NCBI RefSeq assembly: GCF_040115645.1
Contig: NC_089575.1
Location: 1-64,000, forward strand
Direction of reading: 5' to 3'
From: Euwallacea fornicatus
Lineage: Eukaryota > Arthropoda > Insecta > Coleoptera > Curculionidae
Length of the DNA stretch: 64,000 bases
Position 1 is the first letter of the stretch. Each line of letters begins with the position of its first letter. Position numbers and translations under genes: made by a program. The notes beneath the pieces are model-generated. The model saw only the letters and a list, made by a program, of their open reading frames with translations. It searched no databases and was not told the DNA's origin. Below, piece after piece: positions 56,140-64,000 of this stretch.

Positions 56140-56703
56140 TAATATTTATAACGAAACGAAGAACAACACTCCTATGAACATCGAACTCGATTTAACAATG
56201 GTTAAAATTTGTCACATTTGTGAAAAACCATTTTCCCCTAAAGATAAAATTGTTCGAGATCATGATCATTTCACAGGCATTTTTAGAGGATTTGCTCATT
56301 CGGTGTGCAATTTAAATTTTCGTAAGCAATTTCTGGTCCCGATAGTTTTCCAGAAACTTTGCGGGTATGATTCTCACTTTGAAATCAAACTTCTATTTAA
56401 AAAAGGTTGTTTAAGTGTACTGCCGATTAATAAAGAAAAATATATCTCGTTCATCCATCAAGTAACAGAAAATGACATTACATTTTAACATATTGATTCG
56501 TATAGATTTTTGGGGGCTTCTGTTGACGAATTTGTAAAATCGATGCAACTGGAACATTTAAAACTTTTAAAAAGTAAATTTTTAGATGTGGCGGAAGAAA
56601 AATTTGTATTCTTAACACGTAAAGGCGTATTTTGTTACGATTATAGTGATAGTATCGATAAACTTGAAGAAACAACTTTAGCGCCCATTATATTAAGGCA
56701 CTA

Positions 56704-56939
56704 GTGACTTCTAAAAAAAAACTTTATTTTAAAATTAAAAAGTATAATTTAAGAAATAATTTACACTCTAATAACGTATACGAGCTTCTAAAATCTAATT
56801 GTTGTTTCTTGAAGATGAAATGTGCTTTTATAATAAAAAATGCTGATCGGCTGAATATGGGAACCTGTCATTGTTTTCACGTGTCACATGTGTTATTACT
56901 TAGGAAATGGTCAAATAATTCGCCCAAAGAATGTTTCTA
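56704..56939 (+). other. Short interval between Maverick polymerase and M6
   Basis: An open plus-strand frame (NNVYELLKSNCCFLKMK) without a known motif lies where the polymerase should continue, so it is extra DNA or a diverged part of the Maverick. Confidence 0.3.
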
Positions 56940-59388
56940 AAGGGTGTCTGTAAAAGGTCTTTACAACGCTCTACCACAGATTCTTCAGATCAAAACAAGA
57001 CGATTTAGCCATATTTAGTCTAGTCCAAAAGTTGATAATAACAGCGCTAGAGGGCGTCAAAGTTGAAAATTAAAAATAAATTTTTTAACATATTTTCCAT
57101 ACTGTACAACATAAAAACGTGAAAGTTGGTGTAGGGGAGTTTTTCAAGACGCCGAATTCATATCTGCTAATAAATTGCACTTACCTGGTAGAGGGCGCCA
57201 CTTGCGGCCCACCGCATGTATTAAATTGATTGAAACTTTTTTGCCTCCTGGTATAAATGATTTTCGAATACAGTAGTGTATTTGGTCATCGTTTATAAAT
57301 AAAAAAGGTATACCTTGTTGATGTTGCTACGAGGAGCCGTTTACGAGATAAATGCATTTTAGTAATTCAGGTGTAAGATTTTAGATTAAACAACTTATTT
57401 ACTACAAAAAGGTACTCTTGATAAGACCTTTAATAATTCGCAGTAGTTTTACAAGAAAACTTAATTACCAAATCATGAATACAAAGAAATAAGAATATCA
57501 CAAAAACTGTTCAAAGAGTCCACCATTTGCACGTATACAAAGGTTTATAAAATTAGCACAAAAAAGTTTAGCAAATATTCTTTAGATAAAAATACGACTT
57601 TCAGAAATGTATTTGTCAGGTATTTAGTGTAAACGACTTGCTTTTACACGAACAATTTTTATTAGTTATGTCCATTTTTACATCTAAATAAAAGTATTGT
57701 CAATAATTTTAATTACTTTGAAAATTAAATTTTCGAGACTTATCATGGCCGTGCAATATACCAATGAAGAGTATACTGATATGGTATTGGTGTTTGGTTA
57801 TTGTCAAGGAAATAGTCGTGAGTGTGTCAGAGTGTACACCGATAGGTTTCCGAATCGTCGTATACCAAGCCATCCAACTTTTGCTGCTGTGGAGAGACGT
57901 CTTCGGGAGACCGGTCAATTTGCTCCTTCAACCGTTGATTGTGGAAGGCACCGTTTTGTAAGGGTTGTTGAAGTCGAAGAAGAAATTTTGGAACGTGTCG
58001 AAGAAGATCCAGAAATATCCACCAGACGACTAGGTAGGGAAATAGGATTATCCAAAGATGTCGTTCATGGAGTACTTAAAGAAGAGTTGTTATATCCTTA
58101 CCATAAGACGCCAGTTCAAGATCTTTTACAACATGATCCTAATATGCGCCTGGTTTTTTGTTGATTTTTTAATAGGCGAAGAGAAGGAGATTTAAATTTT
58201 GGTAACAATATTTTGTTTACCGATGAGGCGTGTTTTACAAGAAAAGGGGTAACCAATTTTCATAATGAACATGTTTATGCAGATGAAAATCCGCATGCAA
58301 TAAAAGTAAAACATTTTCAACACGAATTCAAAATTAATGTATGGGCTGGAATAATTAGTAATCATATTGTTGGTCCTGTCATTTTTCCACAAAGATTAAC
58401 AGGGGAAATTTATTTGCAACATCTACAAAATTCGTTGCCAAATTTGTTAGAGGATTTACCTTTACAACTTCGGAGAGATATGTGGTTTATGCATGACGGA
58501 GCTCCACCACATTTTGCACTAAATTTTAGAAATCATTTAAATCAACAGTACCCAAATAAATGGATAGGCAGAGGTAATGACGCCCCTGTAAAATGGCCAC
58601 CACGTTCTCCGGACTTAAATCCAATGGATTATTTTTTATGGGGACACCTTAAGTCCATGGTTTACATGACAACTGTCGATAACGAAGAACAACTGTGGCA
58701 TCGTATTCAAGATGCAATAAATAATATTAGAAACGACGAAGAAGTTATGCAAAGAGTACATTTTAATTTTCTTCGGCGTATAAACCTTTGTATACGTGCA
58801 AATGGTGGACTCTTTGAACAGTTTTTGTGATATTCTTATTTCTTTGTATTCATGATTTGGTAATTAAGTTTTCTTGTAAAACTACTGCGAATTATTAAAG
58901 GTCTTATCAAGAGTACCTTTTTGTAGTAAATAAGTTGTTTAATCTAAAATCTTACACCTGAATTACTAAAATGCATTTATCTCGTAAACGGCTCCTCGTA
59001 GCAACATCAACAAGGTATACCTTTTTTATTTATAAACGATGACCAAATACACTACTGTATTCGAAAATCATTTATACCAGGAGGCAAAAAAGTTTCAATC
59101 AATTTAATACATGCGGTGGGCCGCAAGTGGCGCCCTCTATCAGGTAAGTGCAATTTATTAGCAGATATGAATTCGGCGTCTTGAAAAACTCCCCTACACC
59201 AACTTTCACGTTTTTATGTTGTACAGTATGGAAAATATGTTAAAAAATTTATTTTTAATTTTCAACTTTGACGCCCTCTAGCGCTGTTATTATCAACTTT
59301 TGGACTAGACTAAATATGGCTAAATCGTCTTGTTTTGATCTGAAGAATCTGTGGTAGAGTGTTGTAAAGACCTTTTACAGACACCCTG
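56940..59388 (+). mobile_element. M6: 2.45-kb long-TIR mariner-like transposon
   Basis: TA at 56938-56939 and 59389-59390. The right end is GACACCCTG; the left starts AAGGGTGTC, with the first base changed. Inverted repeats are about 610 bp (56940-57549 and 58779-59388). The right arm includes the last 52 bp of the transposase gene. The transposase has one nonsense codon. Confidence 0.92.
57745..58830 (+). pseudogene. DUF4817-type mariner-like transposase with one nonsense codon
   Basis: 362 codons, the same length as the M2 protein. MAVQYTNEEYTDMVLVFGYC, PNRRIPSHPTFAAVERRLRE, a second DNA-binding region (STRRLGREIGLSKDVVHGV), then catalytic LFTDEACF (Asp160), MWFMHDGAPPHFAL and RSPDLNPMDYFLWGHLK. 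TGA at 58162-58164 replaces a residue after RLVFC, probably Arg; the frame continues unchanged. The final 17 codons lie inside the right inverted repeat. Confidence 0.92.
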
Positions 59389-59390
59389 TA

Positions 59391-59629
59391 TAATAAACTA
59401 GAAGATTCGCATATCGACGTTGACAAATATAGACATGCATTGAATGTATGTAGGATCACAAAACCAGGTCATATTTCAGTCAACCATCGACATTTTCGTA
59501 AATTTATGTATCCGTTCTTTCTATGTCACAATACTGCGTCCAACGCTTAAAGACATTATTATGGGACAATTAGCGTGATAATCCTCTGAGCGTCTGGTGC
59601 CCAGATGTGACCCAAGCGGGGGTAAGAAA
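59391..59629 (+). other. Maverick remnant and junction
   Basis: 59395-59455 continues the Maverick polymerase (KLEDSHIDVDKYRHALNV). The junction with the downstream gypsy element lies between about 59460 and 59630; no LTR was recognised. Confidence 0.5.
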
Positions 59630-59755
59630 CCCAGAAACATAGGTAGCGTTTTAAGGGGATGGGAAAAAGAAGAGGCTGACCCGGGCAGTCCCGAATACGA
59701 CGAATTGAGATGAGACGTTAAACGGTTAAAAGAAAGATTCAGCCAATACGAGAAA

Positions 59756-60355
59756 ATGAAGCAGGAGATGGCGAAGGGCAAAATGCAACAACTCACGAAC
59801 AAACTTGACAGGACGGGACGCGCGGATAGCCAAAGTAACATGAAATCCAAAGCTCCAGGAAGCACTGTGCAGAAGCGCTGTTTCAACTGTGGTGCAGAGG
59901 ATCATGTGAGTGCATGGTGTCCTGTGAAAGGGAAAGGGAAGAAATGTTTTAAGTGTGGTGCATTTGGACATATCGCCGTGGAGTGTACGGAAAAATCTAG
60001 AGACGTGTATGTAATGTCGCGGCCGAAGAAAGAAAAGTACCAGAAGGAAGTGACAATTAAGGACGGTAAGGTTCTAGCTTTAGTGGACACTGGTAGTGAT
60101 CTGACGTTAATAAGCAAAAGTGAATACGAAAGATTGGGGTCACCTTTGTTAGTAAATAAGCGCGTATGTTTTGAAGGTTTAGGCTCTGAAGTCAATGAAA
60201 CAATAGGTTGTTTTACCACTAGCATGACGGTGGAACACGATGACTTTGACGTAGAATTCCATGTCGTACCAAGCACCATTCTTAAACAATCAATTATCCT
60301 GGGAACAGACTTTTTAGATCGCGTTGAACTCCGCGTCCGACGGGGAAAAGAGTAA
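59756..60355 (+). pseudogene. Gypsy gag C-terminus and protease
   Basis: Two adjacent CCHC knuckles, CFNCGAEDHVSAWC and CFKCGAFGHIAVEC, then the retropepsin motif VLALVDTGSDLTLISKSEY and the conserved ILGTDFLDR flap-side motif. The 5' gag is decayed, with a TGA at about 59715. It ends before the reverse transcriptase segment, which lies in a different frame. Confidence 0.85.
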
Positions 60356-61067
60356 CCTTCTTCGAGTTAGATGATGATGACAGCAGCGATGCTACTGAGT
60401 CTAAGCGGCCGCATATTTTCAAGATCAATACTATTGACGAAGCGAAAGAAATTGAGCTATCGTACATTAAAGGAGAAGGCTACGGAGAGGAAATTAGGAA
60501 TACTATCGAAAATTATAAGCCAGGACTAACACAAGACGTTGGTCCACGGGCTAAAATAATGTTGAAATCCGACAAACCGGTAATATTTCGACCGCGTAGA
60601 TTTGCTCCTTCAGAGCGAAAAGAGGTAGCGGATCTCATGGAATTGTGGATGGAGGAAGGAGTGATCCGACCATCTAATTCGGAATATGCAAGTTCAATTG
60701 TTGTAGTTAGGAAGAAAGACGGCACCATTCGTGTTTGTGTAGACTATCGGAAGCTGAATTAGCTGATTTTGAGGCCCCCGTCTCCTCTGCCATTAATTGA
60801 AGATCAAATAGACGCTTTTGCCGAAGGGGTATATTTTACCGTCCTCGACCTAAGAAATGGATTTTTCGATGTACGGGTCGATGAGGACAGTCAAAAATAT
60901 ACAGCCTTTGTAACGCCTGACGGTCAGTTTGAGCTTCTGAAACTGCCATTCGGGCTGAGTATTTCTCCTTCAGTGTTTCAAAGCTACATAAATGCTATTT
61001 TTAGAGACCTAGTAAAGGAGGGAATTTTGATTGTGTATATGGACGATTTGAATACCATAGCCAAATC

Positions 61068-61310
61068 GGATCAACTTGGATATCACGGAAACCACTTAGA
61101 GCGTTACTTTTTTTTTTTTTCGTAATCTACTCGCTTAGTAGTTCACCAATATGTTTTTTTTTGGTGCGGAAATGCTTTGTTCAAAAGTTTGCTTTTCCAC
61201 ATTTATTTCAATACTTGGCTCTCTTACGGGACCGTGGAGCGAATAGGGGTGCTGGGTGGGATAAATGAAAGTAAATTGAGATAAGTTGAAGTAAGTTTAG
61301 GTAAGTTGCA
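61068..61310 (+). repeat. Merlin left inverted repeat, ~240 bp
   Basis: Partner of 62840-63082, with T-run length differences and scattered substitutions. It includes CACGGAAACCACTTAGAGCG and CTCTTACGGGACCGTGGAGC. Confidence 0.88.
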
Positions 61311-61693
61311 GTATTGTTGGTGCCTTGAGTTAGGTAATTAGTTAATTTTAATTGTAAACTAGCCGTAGTTAGTCCCTTAAGCTACGCCAATGTATGTCAG
61401 TATTTGTTGGGGAGATTTTATGTGGAGGGAGTGACGACGACACCCAAAAAGCCATACCGAAGGTTATTTTATGTTTGGGAAATACGCTACTTGTGAATAG
61501 ACGCAGTCTAAATTGAACTAATGCTGAGATCCGCAATTTAGCGTGTCTCCAATGCCCCAATAAAAGGGACCGATATAGGTATGCGCCCGACGGTTGGGTT
61601 TATGATGGTAGGCGCCCTTATGGCGCAGAAAGTCCGACCTATATAGGACCGATATAGGTAAACGATTTTATTTGGAAATTTAAAGTTGGAATC

Positions 61694-62779
61694 ATGGAAT
61701 ATAAATGGTTTGATAATATGTTGCCTAAAACCCGTGAAGAAGGCTATCAACTAGCTTTACGAGAAGGACTTCTTCCGAAGCCGCCATTTTGTAGAAGCAA
61801 AACAAAAGGTCATTCCGAACCAGTTGCGCGTTTTTCGCATTATTTTGACTCTGACACTAATTTGGGTCGATATCGATGTCCAAAACGGAATAAATGTCGA
61901 CCTGACATATTCGTCTCCAGTGGCACATGGTTTGAAAATTCTCGGCTTTCAATTCAAAGTGAATTCATGTGAGTATTAATTAATTAATATATATACATAT
62001 ATATTTTTTAATTTAATCTTTTTATATTAGTATACTTTACCATTACGCTCACGGTTCAAGTTATGAACAAATCCAGCGAGCTTGTACGCAAGATGGGGAA
62101 AAGCTGCTTGCTACAGACACAATTTCCAATCGTGTAAGATATTGTAGGGAAATGGTAACAGAAGCTTTCTCCAAAATGCAGGAACAAATGCCTAAAACTG
62201 GAGGTCAAGGTGTTGTAGTTCAGGTTAGTTCGGATTAGTTCCAGAATCTCTTTATGATTCAATTTTACATAAACACATTGATAAATAAATAGTATTACAT
62301 TTTAGATTGACGAGTCTATGTTTGGTCATAGAAAATATAACAGGGGAAGGATTCTTAATGGGCATTGGGTTCTAGGCATAATAGCGGAAGGATCGGAAGA
62401 TTTGCGTTGTGTACTATGTCCTGACAACAAGCGTAGTGCGGAGGTTCTGCTGCCCATCGTTCAGAAACATGTAGTTGAAGGATCCGATGTGTGGACTGAT
62501 TGTTGGAAGGCGTATGATGGCCTTAAGAATTTGGGCTACAGTCATCATACGGTAAATCACAGCAAAGAGTTTGTTGCTGAGGATGGGACACATACACAAA
62601 GGATAGAATCTCAGTGGAATGTATTGAAGCGAAAATTGAAAGGACGATCTATACCGGAAAGTCAATTCGCTGATGTTCTGTGTGAAGAACTCTGGCGTCG
62701 CTATTGTCGGAAAAACAATATCGACCCAATGGAAGCTTTATTAAATATAATTCGTTTGGAATATGGTGATTTCCGTTAA
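61694..62779 (+). CDS. Merlin transposase, three exons, apparently intact
   Basis: Exons 61694-61968, 62031-62223 and 62306-62779; introns GTGAGT...ATTAG (61 bp) and GTTAGT...TTTAG (82 bp). The phases fit (2 then 0), giving 313 residues. The N-terminal region has a zinc-ribbon-like part (RYRCPKRNKC, FVSSGTWFENSRL). The DDE core of the IS1016/IS1595 type has VQIDESMFGHRKYNRGR, DVWTDCWKAYDGL and HTQRIESQWNVLKRKLKG. The conserved HxTVNHS precedes the third motif. Without splicing, stops lie in both introns. The start ATG 61694 (MEYKWFDNMLP) is the first in frame. Splicing is inferred from sequence only. Confidence 0.9.
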
Positions 62780-62839
62780 TAAATAGATTAATCCAAAAAA
62801 ACTAAGTTAATTTTGCTATATACTTACCTAAATTTAACA

Positions 62840-63082
62840 AAACTTACCTCAACTTACTTCAGCTTACCTCAATTCATTTTTATTTATCCCACCCAGCACC
62901 CCTGTTCGCTCCACGGTCCCGTAAGAGAGTCAAGTATTGAAATAAATGTGGAAAAGCAAACTTTTGAATAAAGCATTTCCGCACCAAAAAAAAAAAAACA
63001 TATTGGTGAACTACTAAGCGAGTAAATTACGAAAAAAAAAAAGTAACGCTCTAAGTGGTTTCCGTGATATCCAAGTTTTACC
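62840..63082 (-). repeat. Merlin right inverted repeat, ~240 bp
   Basis: Reverse of the left arm; ends GATATCCAAGTTTTACC. Confidence 0.88.
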
Positions 63083-63726
63083 GCCAAATCTATGAGAGAA
63101 GCTCTTGTGAATTTTAAAGTAGTAATCAAGATCGCTGCTCAGCACGGGCTGAGGATAAAATGGGAGAAATGCCAATTTTTGACGGATGCTGTTGATTTTT
63201 TGGGGCGTGTTGTATCTAGGGGTACACTAAGACCGTCGAAACTAAAAACTTTGGCTGTCCAAAATTTCCCGGTGCCCAATAATGTTAAGAGGGTGCAAAG
63301 TTTTTTGAGACTAACCGGTTATTTTCGGAAGTTTATCTCAGAGTATTCTATCATAACCCGACCTTTGACTGACTTAACAAAGAAAAACCGTCAGTTTGAC
63401 TTTGGCGCGAGAGAAGTAGAAGCTTTTGGGAAATTGAAGGCCTCGTTAACGAATGGACCTGTTTTAAAAATATATCAGGTAGGAGCAGAGACGGAATTAC
63501 ACACAGATGCGTCGTGCTTGGGATACGGTATGATTCTCATGCAAAGAGATTATGATGACGGCAAATTCCACTCGGTGTATTATGCAAGTGGTAAGACGAG
63601 CGAAGCAGAGTCTAAGTATTGTAGCTATGAGTTAGAAGTGTTGGCCATTGTAAAAGTCTGTCGTAGTACGTACGAACACAAATGATACAATACACCGAGA
63701 TGTTAATGATGAGAAGATTTTATTGA

Positions 63727-64000
63727 AAGTACTGGTGTTTCTTTTTTTGTACTAAAACTTATACAGGGTGTCCAAGCGAACATTGAATATAGGAGATTAA
63801 CATGGGAAATTGGTTTTTATTTTTTTGTACTAAAACTTATACAGGGTGTCCAAGCGAACATTGAATATAGGAGATTAACATGGGAAATTGGTTTTTATTT
63901 TTTTGTACTAAAACTTATACAGGGTGTCCAAGCGAACATTGAATATAGGAGATTAACATGGGAAATTGGTTTTTATTTTTTTGTACTAAAACTTATACAG
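63727..64000 (+). repeat. 78-bp tandem repeat array (continues past window)
   Basis: The motif GTACTAAAACTTATACAGGG recurs at 63749, 63827, 63905 and 63983, exactly 78 bp apart. The complete copies look identical. Each unit includes TACAGGGTGTCC, the same terminus as M2. Confidence 0.95.

Larger units (their letters stand above)
54063..56710 (+). pseudogene. Maverick/Polinton protein-primed DNA polymerase B, fragments
   Basis: Polymerase N-terminal and exonuclease regions: AYINIQNDNHARFYWSIVSA, RTSSYPQYSTVLN, a stop, SRLVSCQLHKHKQRKLICDR, CLNYFSSQEK and FVIYADFESQLENV (exonuclease I). After the mariner insertion: KICHICEKPFSPKDKIVRDH, FAHSVCNLNFRKQF, CGYDSHFEIKLL, LPINKEKYISF and LTRKGVFCYDY. 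The polymerase active site (DTDS) is not in the window. Continuation DSHIDVDKYRHALNV lies at 59395-59450. Mavericks are self-synthesising, virus-like DNA elements; this is a dead fragment. Confidence 0.88.
61068..63082 (+). mobile_element. Merlin (IS1016-like) DNA transposon, complete, 2015 bp
   Basis: Ends GG...CC. Inverted repeats start GG(A/T)(T/A)(C/A)AACTTGGATATC and stay similar for about 240 bp (61068-61310 and 62840-63082). An exact 8-bp duplication, GCCAAATC, lies at 61060-61067 and 63083-63090; TSDs of 8-9 bp are typical of Merlin. The transposase gene between the arms has no lesion if two introns are removed. Confidence 0.93.
59630..63682 (+). mobile_element. Second Ty3/gypsy element, internal part only
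   Basis: Gag end, protease, reverse transcriptase and the RNase H start, split by the Merlin element (61068-63082) with an exact 8-bp duplication. No LTRs or integrase in view. It is truncated at about 63682 before a tandem array. Confidence 0.85.
60360..63682 (+). pseudogene. Gypsy reverse transcriptase and RNase H, split by Merlin
   Basis: First part (60360-61067): EEGVIRPSNSEYASSIVVVR, CVDYRKLN and a TAG at 60760-60762, then LPLIEDQID, VLDLRNGFFDVRV, FGLSISPSVFQ and the catalytic VYMDDLNTIA. The active site is YMDD rather than the YLDD usual in gypsy. Second part (63091-63682): WEKCQFLTDAVDFLGRVVS, LTGYFRKFI, the RNase H motif LHTDASCLGYGMILM and YELEVLAIVK. It stops soon after. Confidence 0.87.

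Noticed and set aside
59521..59971. Minus-strand frames over the gypsy gag
   Set aside because: Antisense of the gag and knuckle region.
63727..64000. CRISPR-like regular repeats
   Set aside because: The units are directly tandem with no variable spacers, in an insect-type genome; it is a satellite.

Overview
The window is arthropod, almost certainly insect, repeat-rich DNA; the mix of R1-clade LINEs, BEL/Pao and Ty3/gypsy retrotransposons, Tc1/mariner relatives with very long inverted repeats, Merlin, piggyBac and Maverick resembles ant or other insect genomes, but I cannot name the species. I found no conventional host gene, rRNA, tRNA or CRISPR array. Nearly every base that can be assigned belongs to a transposable element (TE), and most elements lie inside other elements.

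Layout. 1-5.7 kb: two R1-like LINE copies, A (+) nested in B (-), with further insertions. 5.8-7.2 kb: a Tc1 element. 7.9-13.5 kb: a LINE tail with an RNase H-type end, then a second R1-clade LINE family (-) split by a Tc1, a solo BEL-type LTR and a 171-bp LINE 3' tail, followed by another partial Tc1. 13.5-18.8 kb: R1 copy C, a truncated BEL element (LTR, primer-binding site, leader, gag) and R1 copy E. 18.8-22 kb: a decayed long-TIR mariner relative and a jockey fragment. 22.5-29.9 kb: a BEL gag/protease relic split by an intact-looking long-TIR transposon (M2), a Tc1 that itself holds a solo LTR, and two more solo LTRs. 29.9-31.6 kb: a Tc1 fragment and unassigned AT-rich DNA.

31.6-47.2 kb is a large inverted repeat: arms of about 4.6 kb around a 6.3-kb spacer that holds a gypsy element, a transposase fragment and a Tc1. 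Each arm carries piggyBac remains, a mariner-like element, an intact 126-codon ORF of unknown function that is identical in both arms, a 54-codon ORF and the end of an IS630-like transposase. 47.6-49.1 kb: an LTR-like block split by a jockey insertion. 49.9-54.1 kb: the fullest R1 copy (F), with ORF1 and ORF2. 54.1-59.5 kb: a Maverick/Polinton DNA polymerase B relic split by a classical mariner and by a 2.45-kb long-TIR element (M6). 59.6-63.7 kb: a second gypsy element split by an apparently complete Merlin (IS1016-like) transposon whose transposase gene has two inferable introns. 63.7-64 kb: a 78-bp tandem array.

The elements do not form a pathway; they record successive insertions. The likeliest functional units are the Merlin element and M2. 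M6 has one nonsense codon, and the Tc1 at 25.6-27.3 kb is interrupted only by a solo LTR. The least explained parts are the inverted repeat and the two small ORFs inside its arms.
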